16,293 nt of DNA. Origin: an uncultured Oscillospiraceae bacterium (GTDB lineage: Bacteria > Bacillota > Clostridia > Oscillospirales > Oscillospiraceae). The DNA lies in contig CAKTQM010000038.1 in assembly GCA_934597125.1 (NCBI GenBank), positions 1-16,293 of the forward strand. The letters run 5' to 3'. The translations under genes and the position numbers were made by a program. A model generated the notes under the pieces. The model was not told where the DNA came from, did not search any database, and worked only from the letters and a program-made list of their open reading frames with translations. Below are positions 1 to 7,156 of this stretch, one piece after another (position 1 is the first letter of the stretch; each line of letters starts with the position of its first letter).

Positions 1-1218
1 AACAAGCCCTTTGTCATGGCCCCCGGCATGGGTCTGAACAGCTTCTTTGCCGTCATCGCCGGCAACGTGGCCGCCATGCTGAACACCGACTACACCAGCG
101 CCTTTCAGGCGGTGCTGTGCATCATTCTGGTGGAGGGCATCGTCTTCCTGCTGCTGAGCGTATTCAACATCCGCGACAAGATCGTGGACGCCATCCCTCT
201 GGGCGTCCGTCTGGGCATCGGCCCCGCCATCGGATTGATGCTGATGAACATTGGCCTTGGCTCCAACGTGGGCATTTACGCCGAGGGCAACGGCTACGCC
301 AGTCCCTTCTATGTGCTGCGTGACTTCTTCGGCGCTATGACGCCCAGCGTCATCAAGGATCACATGGGCGCGGAGTACAGCACCATGGTGCTGACCGTTA
401 TCACCATGTTTATCGGCCTGTTCGTCATCATCCTGCTGGCTAAGAAGGGCGTCAAGGCCGCCGTTCTGGTGGGCATGCTGGTGGCCTCCGTCATCTACTG
501 GGCGGGCAGCTTTCTCTTCCTGAAGGTGAATCCCTTCGCCTCCCTGCAGGGCGCGTCCTTCCTGCCTCCCTTCCAGGATATGGTGAGCACTACCCTGTTC
601 CAATTTGACTTCACCGACTTCTTCCGCATTGGCTGGTTCACCGCCATCAGCCTGATCATCACCTTCTGCATGATCGACATGTTCGACACCATCGGCACGC
701 TGGTGGGCACCGCCTCCCGCGCCGGCATGACCGACAAGAACGGCAACATGCCAAAAATGAAGGAAGCCCTGCTGTCCGACGCCGTGGGCACCGTGGCCGG
801 CGCCTGCTGCGGCACCTCCACCGTCACCACCTTTGTGGAGTCCGCCTCCGGCGTGGAGGCCGGCGGCCGCACCGGTCTGACCTCCCTGACCTCCGCGTTC
901 ATGTTTCTGGCCTGCATGTTCATCGCCCCCGTGGCGGCCATCATCCCCGCCGCCGCCACCTCCTCCGCCCTGATCTATGTGGGCATCCTGATGCTGCAGG
1001 GTCTGAAAAACGTGGACTTCGACGACCTGGATCAGGTGGTGCCGGTATTCATCATGCTGCTGGCTATGCCCATCTCCGGCTCCATCGGCCACGGCATCGG
1101 TCTGGCGATGATCTCCTATACCGTCATCAAGGTGTTCTCCGGCAAGGCCAAGGACGTTTCCGCCCTGACCTATGTAATCACGGCACTGTTCCTGGTGAAG
1201 TTCTTCGCCGTGGTGTAA
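1..1218 (+). CDS. NCS2 family purine permease (AzgA/PbuG-like), 5' end missing
   Basis: Inner-membrane permease that probably imports a purine base (adenine, guanine or hypoxanthine) by cation symport. The frame is open from base 1 and gives 405 residues. The family is usually about 430-480 residues, so roughly the first helix is outside the window. The first visible residues, NKPFVMAPGMGLNSFFAV, are the conserved AzgA-type segment after TM1. Further on are a hydrophobic stretch with VDAIPLGVRLGIGPAIG, the signature FCMIDMFDTIGTLVG near residue 225, and GTSTVTTFVESASGVEAGG, the conserved re-entrant helix region of the AzgA branch of NCS2. About ten more hydrophobic helices can be seen. The gene ends in TAA just before a strong hairpin terminator, so it is the last gene of its transcript. 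The substrate within the purines cannot be told from sequence alone. Family assignment is secure. Confidence 0.93.
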   Translation, partial: NKPFVMAPGMGLNSFFAVIAGNVAAMLNTDYTSAFQAVLCIILVEGIVFLLLSVFNIRDKIVDAIPLGVRLGIGPAIGLMLMNIGLGSNVGIYAEGNGYASPFYVLRDFFGAMTPSVIKDHMGAEYSTMVLTVITMFIGLFVIILLAKKGVKAAVLVGMLVASVIYWAGSFLFLKVNPFASLQGASFLPPFQDMVSTTLFQFDFTDFFRIGWFTAISLIITFCMIDMFDTIGTLVGTASRAGMTDKNGNMPKMKEALLSDAVGTVAGACCGTSTVTTFVESASGVEAGGRTGLTSLTSAFMFLACMFIAPVAAIIPAAATSSALIYVGILMLQGLKNVDFDDLDQVVPVFIMLLAMPISGSIGHGIGLAMISYTVIKVFSGKAKDVSALTYVITALFLVKFFAVV

Positions 1219-1241
1219 TCGCAGAATTTTCATTCTATCAT

Positions 1242-1268
1242 AAACGCCCCCGTAAGGGGGCGTTTTTT
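1242..1268 (+). terminator. Rho-independent terminator of the NCS2 permease gene
   Basis: Nine-base-pair stem AACGCCCCC (1243-1251) / GGGGGCGTT (1256-1264) with a GTAA tetraloop, followed by a run of T on the + strand. It may also stop the convergent minus-strand gene at 1329-1829, although its minus-strand T run (TTTAT) is weak. Confidence 0.92.
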
Positions 1269-1270
1269 CG

Positions 1271-1321
1271 GGTACATAAACGGGGTTATTGGTACCGTTT
1301 TGGTACATAAACGGCGGTTAT
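1271..1321. repeat. Short imperfect direct repeat, two copies
   Basis: GGTACATAAACGGGGTTAT at 1271-1289 recurs as GGTACATAAACGGCGGTTAT at 1302-1321, with one inserted base and a period of 31. The core CATAAACG also occurs at 1239-1246 in the 5' flank and arm of the terminator hairpin. It lies between two convergent genes. It looks like local duplication; no function is visible. Confidence 0.7.
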
Positions 1322-1328
1322 GGGGGCA

Positions 1329-1829
1329 TTAAAACGGGATCGCCGCCATGGCCGCCGCGTCACGGGGATCCAGAAAGATGCCCCACGTCAGGGGCCGTGC
1401 CGTCAACAGCAGATAGGCCACCCCCAGCAGTATGGCGGCCAGATACCACAGCGCGCCGCCCCGCGCCCGCCGCCGCAGCACCGTGTGATACAGCGCCATT
1501 CCGCCCCCCACGGCAATGCAGAACAGCAGCCACACCGGCGCGATATCTCCCGTCAGCTGGCACAGCGCCGCCATCAGCGCCGTGGCGAACACCAGGGCGG
1601 CGCAGTGGGCGCCACGCCGCACGCCTTGCGCCGGCTCCAGCCGCCACAGCAGCAGCGCGGCGCACAGATAGGGCCAGAAGACCAGCTTGCTCAGCTCCCA
1701 GGCACTCTCATTGAGGGGGGAGAGCACATAGGTAGCGGGGCCGGGCAGAGTGACCGCCAGCCCCCGCAGCAGCACGGCGGCGGCCGCCGCCAGCAGAAAG
1801 GCCCACAGATACCGCAGACGCCGAACCAT
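1329..1829 (-). CDS. Small integral membrane protein, DUF6512-like
   Basis: A 166-residue protein of unknown function. Five hydrophobic segments can be seen (about residues 8-27, 46-64, 76-96, 98-117 and 126-146), with Arg-rich cytoplasmic-type turns. The segment LSPLNESAWELSKLVFWP after the first helix resembles the NES-W-E-x-L-K-L-x-F-x-P signature I associate with DUF6512 proteins of Firmicutes, and GIFLDP near the C-terminus also fits. That assignment is from memory and should be tested by profile search. The start is supported by AAAGGAG nine bases before the ATG. It is transcribed convergently to the NCS2 gene and divergently from trkH. No good promoter was found: a CTGTCA-18-CATAGG pair upstream on the minus strand is weak. 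Confidence 0.75.
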   Translation of the reverse strand: MVRRLRYLWAFLLAAAAAVLLRGLAVTLPGPATYVLSPLNESAWELSKLVFWPYLCAALLLWRLEPAQGVRRGAHCAALVFATALMAALCQLTGDIAPVWLLFCIAVGGGMALYHTVLRRRARGGALWYLAAILLGVAYLLLTARPLTWGIFLDPRDAAAMAAIPF

Positions 1830-1888
1830 AGGACATCGCTCCTTTTCCGGTGAATTCCTTCCATTCCTATGCGGCGGGGTGGTAATGC

Positions 1889-1918
1889 TTGACAGTTTCC
1901 TGTAGGGCGGGATATAAT
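1889..1918 (+). promoter_or_regulatory. Consensus sigma-A promoter of trkH
   Basis: TTGACA at 1889-1894, an 18-base spacer, then TATAAT at 1913-1918. Both hexamers match the consensus exactly. Transcription should begin near 1925, leaving about 40 bases of leader before the ATG at 1964. Confidence 0.9.
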
Positions 1919-1963
1919 AATGATAATTATCCGTCTTTTACGTTGAAAGAGGTAAGCGATTTC

Positions 1964-3409
1964 ATGAATATTCGATTGATTACCCGCACGGTGGGTTATA
2001 TCCTGTGGGTGGAGGGCGGCTTCATGCTGCTGCCGCTGCTGATAAGCCTGGGATATGGCGACGGCTGCTGGGAGGCCTTTCTCTCATCCGCGCTGCTGTG
2101 CGGCATTATCGGCGCGCTGTGCTATCTGGTGCCGGTGAACCGCAGCCGGATGCAGGGACGGGACGGCTATGCCTCCGTGGCGCTGGCCTGGGTGGTGCTG
2201 ACGCTGATGGGCGCGTTTCCCTATCTGCTGTCGGACACCATTCCCTCCTTTGTAGACGCGCTGTTTGAGACGGCCTCCGGCCTGACCACCACCGGCGCCA
2301 CAATTCTGGATTCCGTAGAGGCCACGCCCCCCAGCGTTCTGTTCTGGCGCAGCGAAACACAGTGGATGGGCGGCATGGGCGTTCTGGTGCTGTTTCTGGC
2401 GCTGACGCCCCATCTGGGGGACGGCGCGTACTATCTGATGAAGGCGGAGAGCCCCGGCCCCATCAAGTCCAAGCTGGTGCCCCGCGTAAGCGGCACCGCC
2501 AAGATCCTGTATACCATCTATCTGGTGCTGACGGCGGCAGAAGCGGTGGCGCTGCGCATTGCGGGCATGTCCTGGTTTGACGCGGTAAACCACGCTTTTA
2601 CCACCATCGCCACCGGCGGCTTTTCCGTCCGCAACGCCTCCATCGCCGAATACCAGTCTGACGCCATCACGTGGGTCATCGTGGTCTTTACGTTTCTGGC
2701 GGGCATCAACTTTTCGCTGCTGTACGCCATTGTCCGCGGCCGTATCAAGGACGCACTGCGCAGCGAGGAGCTGCGGTGGTATCTGCTGATCCTGGCGGTA
2801 ACCATTGGTCTGATCTGCGTGGATCTGCATGTGGAACTGGGACAGGGCTGGTATGAGTCGGCAAAGGACGCCGCGTTCCAGGCCACCACCATCATGAGCA
2901 CCACCGGCTACGCCACCAAGGACTTTACCCTGTGGCCCACCTTCAGCCGGTGTATTCTGGTGCTGCTGATGTATGTGGGCGGCTGCGCCGGATCCACGGC
3001 GGGCGGCATGAAGATCAGCCGCCTAATGCTGCAGGTCAAGAGCCTGCGGCGGGAGCTGGATCGCATCATCCACCCCAATCGGGTATCCGTCATCACCATG
3101 GACGGACAGAGTGTGGATGAGCGGGCCGTCACCTCCGCCCATATGTTCCAGGTGGCGTATCTGCTGATCCTGATAGCGGGTACGCTGGTGGTTTCTCTGG
3201 ACGTATTGGGCTTTACGGAGTCCTTCGTGGCGTCGCTAACCTGTATCAGCAACGTGGGGCCGTCCCTGGGCGCTTTGGGGCCCATGGCGAATTTTGCGCC
3301 CCTTTCCTGGTTCAGCAAGCTGGTGTTGGCGCTGATCATGCTGATGGGACGTTTGGAGCTGATGCCGCTGCTGGTGCTGCTGAGTCCGTCCACGTGGAAG
3401 AATAAGTGA
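1964..3409 (+). CDS. TrkH/KtrB family potassium uptake channel subunit
   Basis: Membrane pore subunit for K+ uptake, 481 residues, the usual length for TrkH. The four pore loops of the superfamily can be seen: TTTGAT (about residues 108-113), ATGGFS (216-221), TTGYAT (313-318) and NVGPSL (430-435). Each has the selectivity-filter glycine. TQWMGGMGVLVLFLAL and GGCAGSTAGGMKISR are further TrkH/KtrB signatures. The start was placed at 1964 (MNIRLITRTVGYILW), because a frame opening at the TTG at 1889 would begin inside the -35 box of its own promoter. GAAAGAGGT lies 11 bases before this ATG. TrkH and KtrB need a cytosolic RCK partner (TrkA/KtrA). None lies beside it, so the partner must be encoded elsewhere. 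The gene appears monocistronic. TrkH versus KtrB is not settled; 481 residues fits both. Confidence 0.94.
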   Translation: MNIRLITRTVGYILWVEGGFMLLPLLISLGYGDGCWEAFLSSALLCGIIGALCYLVPVNRSRMQGRDGYASVALAWVVLTLMGAFPYLLSDTIPSFVDALFETASGLTTTGATILDSVEATPPSVLFWRSETQWMGGMGVLVLFLALTPHLGDGAYYLMKAESPGPIKSKLVPRVSGTAKILYTIYLVLTAAEAVALRIAGMSWFDAVNHAFTTIATGGFSVRNASIAEYQSDAITWVIVVFTFLAGINFSLLYAIVRGRIKDALRSEELRWYLLILAVTIGLICVDLHVELGQGWYESAKDAAFQATTIMSTTGYATKDFTLWPTFSRCILVLLMYVGGCAGSTAGGMKISRLMLQVKSLRRELDRIIHPNRVSVITMDGQSVDERAVTSAHMFQVAYLLILIAGTLVVSLDVLGFTESFVASLTCISNVGPSLGALGPMANFAPLSWFSKLVLALIMLMGRLELMPLLVLLSPSTWKNK

Positions 3410-3416
3410 GATGGCA

Positions 3417-3465
3417 ATAAACTACTGTGGAGGCGGGATGATACCCCGCCTCCACAGTAGTTTAT
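3417..3465. repeat. Perfect 21-bp inverted repeat with 7-base loop
   Basis: The left arm (3417-3437, beginning ATAAACTACTG and ending GGCGGG) is exactly complementary to the right arm (3445-3465, beginning CCCGCC and ending GTTTAT), around the loop ATGATAC. It starts eight bases after the trkH stop. In RNA it would form a very stable hairpin and may end trkH transcription or protect the 3' end. It lacks a proper T run, and its flanks look like mobile or REP-type intergenic repeats, so it is called a repeat. Confidence 0.85.
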
Positions 3466-3483
3466 CACGCCGCCTTCGCTCAC

Positions 3484-3518
3484 CGTGCGGGTGGGGCAGA
3501 GCCCCGCCCCTACGCACG
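3484..3518. repeat. GC-rich palindromic intergenic repeat, unit 1
   Basis: CGTGCG (3484-3489) pairs with CGCACG (3513-3518) around an inner hairpin GGGGC-AGA-GCCCC (3493-3505). An alternative inner pairing is GTGGGGC with GCCCCTAC. It belongs to a 130-base stretch with no coding content. Similar GGGGCAGAGCCCC...CCCCTAC units seem familiar from intergenic regions of gut Clostridia, but I cannot verify copy number from this window. Confidence 0.6.
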
Positions 3519-3546
3519 TTTGCCGTGTTGCTTGCGGTTATCGTTT

Positions 3547-3571
3547 GGGGGGACAGGGTCGTCCGCCCCTA
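3547..3571. repeat. GC-rich palindromic intergenic repeat, unit 2
   Basis: GGGGGGAC followed by AGGGTC and GTCCGCCCC folds into a hairpin (GGAC/GTCC core with G/C flanks) and ends in CCCCTAC, the same end as unit 1 (3506-3513). This shared end suggests the two units belong to one repeat family. No function is visible. Confidence 0.5.
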
Positions 3572-3592
3572 CTTATGGAATCGTACCATAAC

Positions 3593-3627
3593 GTAAAAAC
3601 GAAGTGGCGACGCCACTTCGTTTTTAC
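3593..3627 (-). terminator. Bidirectional terminator after the lipoprotein operon
   Basis: A 35-base perfect palindrome: the arm GTAAAAACGAAGTGGCG (3593-3609) and its complement (3611-3627) around one base. It has A-rich outer left and T-rich outer right flanks, so it can work on either strand. It begins three bases beyond the stop codon of the lipoprotein gene at 3630. Confidence 0.88.
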
Positions 3628-3629
3628 AT

Positions 3630-5300
3630 TCAGCAGCCGTCTCTTGCGGACAGCATGGCTTCCACCCAGGCGGGGTCTTTCTCAAAGGGCTGCGTGCCGT
3701 ATAGATCATCACTGGCCATGAACACCAGGCCGAGAAAGGCATCGTTTTGATAGCGGGCCACCACATTGCCGCAGACGAAAAAGCCGCGCACACACAGTTG
3801 GCTGTCCATGTAGATGCCGCCGGCCCAGAAGTCCAGATCCGGCCTGTCGGGGATCAGGGAGAAATCGAAGTCGTACCACTCCGCCCGATTTCCGTCAGGC
3901 GTCTCATACTGCCACACGGGGGAAAAATTCATCAGCTGATAAGCGTGAAATGCCCCGGGGCTGTTTGCGTAAGCGTCCAGCTCCCCCTGCATCACGGCGT
4001 CGATTTGAGACTTGAAGCGGGCGTAAGCCTGCTGGTCGATGACCTCGTCATAGTCCCGGCAGTGGCGCACCAGATTATAGAGTGTCTCATCCTGAAAGTA
4101 ACCCTCGCCGCGCTCAGAGGCGGCGTAGGAGCGGACACAGACCACATTTTCCGTGAGGCCGCATTTGGCGTATAGCGTATCCGACAGATCCATCCACCAG
4201 AATTCGCTCTGGCCGCCGGGGTAGCCCTCGACCTCCTGAGCCTGCTCCTGAGTGATCTGATGCTCTGCCGCACCGTTGAGGGCGTCGGCCACCTGTTCCT
4301 CAGTCACCTTGGGATACATATTGTGGTTGATCACCACATCCGCCGGACGGATGCTGCGCAGCAGCGCCGCCATGTCAACAGTGTTCTCCGGCTCCGCGGG
4401 CTCCGCCGTCGACGCCAGCCATGCCTGCCACGCCGCCAGCATCCGCTCACGCCAGCCGTCATCCTCGTGAAAATCGGCAAAGCCGTCGGAGGAATAACCG
4501 CTGCCGTCCTCGTTCAGACGCACCAGACCCAGCAGCGCGCCGTTATGGAATCGCGCCGCCACGTAGCCCCACCAGTTTACGGCGTAGGCACGCCCCTGAC
4601 TGTCCAGCGAAAGCCAGTCAGACAGCTCCTCCGCCTCCTCCGGTTTGGCGTAGGCCAATGCCCGCAGCCGGTACATATTCACCTGATCGCCGTCCTCGTC
4701 ATAGCTCCACACTTTGGCAAAGGTCTTGACCTCGTGGTCGGCGTACCAGTTTGTACCAAACTGCAGACGGCCTGTCAGAGGATTCAGCAGCAGTTCGATA
4801 CTGGACTGCATGTTCTCATAGTCAGGATGCTCCAGCTGCTGGGGATAGTCCCTGGCGCTGCGCACCAGCTCATACAGATCGTGATGGCGGAAAAAGCCGC
4901 TCATCTTCTGATTGATGGGAAACTTGGAGGATGCCAGCGCGGCCACATCAAAAACCTGGACAATGTCCTCCGCCTCATCACACCAGAGCGCCAGGTCATG
5001 GCCGCCGGTGATGGGCACAAGGACGAACCACTCCGTTTCCCCCTGTCCAAAGCCTGCCGACTTTGCCTTTTCCTCCGTGATCTCATAATAGGCGGCATCA
5101 TTCAGCGCGGGGATCAGGTTTTCCAGCTTTAAGCCCGGATATTCTTCCGGATCAATCACGCCCAGCGTTTGCCCGGCCGCCTCCGCCATGACGGCGGCGA
5201 TGGTGTCCGGCTCCGGCGGTTTCTTCCCGTCCGCTCCGCAGCCCGTACACAGGGACAGCAGCAACAGGGCGGCCAGCAAAAGAGCACAGCGCTTTTTCAT
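3630..5300 (-). CDS. Two-module lipoprotein of unknown function
   Basis: A 556-residue predicted lipoprotein. A Lys-Arg start and hydrophobic core (residues 2-17) lead to the lipobox LCTGC, giving lipidation at Cys21 and anchoring outside the membrane. I do not recognise the family. The mature part is an internal duplication: module 1 spans about residues 33-292 and module 2 about 308-552. They share a YP-x(n)-ALN-AA--(E/Q)IT start, a central F-x(3)-LY-LVR--RDY block (136-152 and 402-417), and a common end, VAARFHNGALLGLV...WRERMLAA in module 1 and VVARYQNDAFLGLV...WVEAMLSA in module 2. Both are acidic and rich in Trp and Tyr. The ATG overlaps the upstream lipoprotein's stop (ATGA), and its own ribosome site is weak, so translation is probably coupled. 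Role unknown; possibly substrate or wall binding. Confidence 0.85.
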   Translation of the reverse strand: MKKRCALLLAALLLLSLCTGCGADGKKPPEPDTIAAVMAEAAGQTLGVIDPEEYPGLKLENLIPALNDAAYYEITEEKAKSAGFGQGETEWFVLVPITGGHDLALWCDEAEDIVQVFDVAALASSKFPINQKMSGFFRHHDLYELVRSARDYPQQLEHPDYENMQSSIELLLNPLTGRLQFGTNWYADHEVKTFAKVWSYDEDGDQVNMYRLRALAYAKPEEAEELSDWLSLDSQGRAYAVNWWGYVAARFHNGALLGLVRLNEDGSGYSSDGFADFHEDDGWRERMLAAWQAWLASTAEPAEPENTVDMAALLRSIRPADVVINHNMYPKVTEEQVADALNGAAEHQITQEQAQEVEGYPGGQSEFWWMDLSDTLYAKCGLTENVVCVRSYAASERGEGYFQDETLYNLVRHCRDYDEVIDQQAYARFKSQIDAVMQGELDAYANSPGAFHAYQLMNFSPVWQYETPDGNRAEWYDFDFSLIPDRPDLDFWAGGIYMDSQLCVRGFFVCGNVVARYQNDAFLGLVFMASDDLYGTQPFEKDPAWVEAMLSARDGC

Positions 5301-6511
5301 CCGGCTATCCCGCCTTCCTGCGCGGCGACGGTGCGCTCGGCGGCATCCACGATAATCCAGCGGCCATCAAAATACTGGGCCAGATAGAACCGCTGGGTGA
5401 TATCGCCGCCCTCCAGCGATGCGAGGGTGGGGTCATACTCGATCCAATAGGCGGCGTCCATCACCGCGACGTGATTGACCAGCGGATCGCTGGCCCAGCC
5501 GGTAATGACGGCGAGGTCACCGCTGTCCGCATAGTCCTTCGCCGCCTGCTTCGTCTCCGCCTCGTTGAGGGTCACGGAATCCACCCGCACACTGCGAACG
5601 AAGTCCTTCTGCCCTTCGGCAGTGATGGCCGCGTACACTGACGCCACGGGATCGTCCGAGGGCGCCTGCAACCAGCCGTCCAGCACACGGAACGACAGCA
5701 CGCCAACACCGCTCTGTCCGACGAAGCTGCCGTCCTCGATGGGGCGGGTATCGTCGGGCCAGAGGCCGATTCCCGCGCCGCCCTCCGGCGTATAGTAATA
5801 CCAGCCGGCGTGGGTCTCGCCTTCGCAGTCCTCGATATAATCGCTCTCCAGCACCGTCAGCGTGGCGCCGGGGGCGACTACGTAGATATCGTACTCATAG
5901 GTCTGGTTCTCGTCCTCCTGCGCAACGCCTTTGCCCGTCTGGTAGACGTTGGTCACCTGCACTTTCAGATAGTCAAATGTGAAGATCCTTGTAGTCAGCT
6001 CCGCCTTTTCCGGCCAGCCGATCATTTGCAGCACATGCTGTACGCTGTCTTTATCGTCCAGCGTTTTCAGGCTGTCCTGGGCGTGGCGCACCAGACCGTA
6101 GAGAGTTTCATCCTGGAAAAAGGCGTTTTTGCCGTCGGTAAAGGCGCGGTTATTCGCGGCGTCCAGCACCGACAGCTGGACGATATCGGCTGCCGCGTCG
6201 TTGCAGGTCAGCATGACACTGCGGCCGTCGGCGTCTGTGAAGAAGATATTCCACGTCAGCTTGCCCTCGTTCTTCCCTGCCGCCACGGCCTCCGCCTGAG
6301 GGATTTGTTGCGCCGCGGCGCGGTTCATGGCCGCCACCAGGCGGCCCAGGGTGATATCGGGGTACTGCCCCGTGTCCCAGTCGGCGACGCGCTCGGTTGT
6401 CATGGCGGCCATATAGTCCGCAAGGGTCTCCGGCTCCGCCGTCTGTTTGCCGCAGCCTGCGCACAGGGGCAGCAGCAGTAGAGCGGCCAGCAGGATTGCA
6501 TATCGTTTCAT
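5297..6511 (-). CDS. Lipoprotein of unknown function, related to the downstream lipoprotein
   Basis: A 404-residue predicted lipoprotein with signal peptide MKRYAILLAALLLLPLCAGC, lipidated at Cys20. Residues about 28-146 match the first half of each module in the next gene: QYP-x(n)-AMNRAAAQQIP, then a Cys-containing strand followed by DIVQLSVLDAA, then FFQDETLYGLVRHAQD. FFQDETLYGLVRH is nearly identical to YFQDETLYNLVRH in that neighbour. The C-terminal part (about 285-395) differs, with AYWIEYDPTLASLEGG and RFYLAQYFDGRWIIVDA. That part has the look of an NTF2-like or DUF4829-type extracellular domain, a guess only. The start at 6511 is chosen because AAGGAGG lies nine bases upstream. A longer frame from TTG at 6571 would begin in the -35 box. 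It is the first gene of a two-gene operon with an ATGA overlap. Function unknown. Confidence 0.87.
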   Translation of the reverse strand: MKRYAILLAALLLLPLCAGCGKQTAEPETLADYMAAMTTERVADWDTGQYPDITLGRLVAAMNRAAAQQIPQAEAVAAGKNEGKLTWNIFFTDADGRSVMLTCNDAAADIVQLSVLDAANNRAFTDGKNAFFQDETLYGLVRHAQDSLKTLDDKDSVQHVLQMIGWPEKAELTTRIFTFDYLKVQVTNVYQTGKGVAQEDENQTYEYDIYVVAPGATLTVLESDYIEDCEGETHAGWYYYTPEGGAGIGLWPDDTRPIEDGSFVGQSGVGVLSFRVLDGWLQAPSDDPVASVYAAITAEGQKDFVRSVRVDSVTLNEAETKQAAKDYADSGDLAVITGWASDPLVNHVAVMDAAYWIEYDPTLASLEGGDITQRFYLAQYFDGRWIIVDAAERTVAAQEGGIAG

Positions 6512-6542
6512 ATTCCGCACCCTCCTTTGTTCTGGTAGTCTC

Positions 6543-6571
6543 AGTATGACAGAGGGGGCGGGTTTCGTCAA
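6543..6571 (-). promoter_or_regulatory. Promoter of the lipoprotein operon
   Basis: On the minus strand TTGACG (6571-6566), a 17-base spacer, then CATACT (6548-6543). It lies just past the terminator of the preceding minus-strand operon and about 30 bases before the first lipoprotein ATG. Confidence 0.78.
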
Positions 6572-6582
6572 CTGTTTCGGGG

Positions 6583-6621
6583 AAGAAAAAACCTCTCCGG
6601 CACGCTGCGCGCCGGAGAGGT
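6583..6621 (-). terminator. Terminator of the murC-proX operon
   Basis: Read on the minus strand: ACCTCTCCGGC (6621-6611), a nine-base loop, GCCGGAGAGGT (6601-6591), then TTTTT. The 11-bp stem starts five bases after the stop codon of the gene at 6626. Confidence 0.92.
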
Positions 6622-6625
6622 GGGC

Positions 6626-7153
6626 TTATAGATCCACGATGATCGCTTCATGCCCTGTGGCGGGCAGGAATTTTTCCAGTATGTCGCGGGTTTTCAGCCG
6701 CAGCGAGGAGGTGTTTTTACAGGGGTGGCAGCCGAACCACTCGTCCTCCGCCACCGCGCGGTCGACGGCCAGCGTGATCCGATGCTGGGTATCGTTCATC
6801 AGGCCCAGCACAGAGGCGGAGCCGGCATGACAGCCCAGCAGCGCCACCAGATCCTCCTCGGCGGCAAAACTGAGGCGGGAGGAGCCCATCAGCTTGGAAA
6901 AATCCTTGGTGGAAAAAGACTTTTCCGCCGGAAGACACAGGAGATAGAAGGCACTGTGGTTCCGCGGCGTCAGCAGCAGGTTTTTGCAGATATGGACATC
7001 CAGCGCGTCGCTGATGGCGGCGCAGTCCTCCATGGTAAAGGCGGGGGCGTGATCCACGCGGGTAAAGGGGATCGCCAGACGGGTCAGGCAGGCGTAAACA
7101 CGATCCTCCACATCACTGCGGCTTTCCGTTGGAGCGCCGTTGTATACTACCAT
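6626..7153 (-). CDS. proX: Prolyl-tRNA editing protein, YbaK/ProX (INS-domain) family
   Basis: A free-standing trans-editing domain of 175 residues. Members remove a wrongly attached amino acid, typically alanine from tRNA-Pro, in the cytosol. Family features seen: FTRVDHAPAFTMEDCAAI near residue 30, the conserved lysine in HICKNLLLTPRN (near 57), KDFSKLMGSSRLSFA, GSASVLGLMND, and GCHPCKNTSSLRL near residue 140. The last is typical of the ProX/PrdX branch. The length matches the family. GGAAGGAG lies six bases before the ATG. The start is three bases after the murC stop, so its ribosome site lies within the murC end and the two genes form an operon closed by the terminator at 6583-6621. PrdX-type proteins are close relatives; Cys-tRNA-Pro deacylation (YbaK proper) is an alternative specificity. 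Confidence 0.88.
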   Translation of the reverse strand: MVVYNGAPTESRSDVEDRVYACLTRLAIPFTRVDHAPAFTMEDCAAISDALDVHICKNLLLTPRNHSAFYLLCLPAEKSFSTKDFSKLMGSSRLSFAAEEDLVALLGCHAGSASVLGLMNDTQHRITLAVDRAVAEDEWFGCHPCKNTSSLRLKTRDILEKFLPATGHEAIIVDL

Positions 7154-7156
7154 CGC

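Noticed and set aside
3411..3596. A short open frame over the hairpin repeats.
   Set aside because: Its sequence is made of inverted repeats and it has no ribosome site; it is repeat DNA by chance open.
3417..3627. The closely spaced palindromes considered as a CRISPR array.
   Set aside because: The units differ in sequence and spacing, and there are no regular direct repeats with unique spacers and no cas genes.
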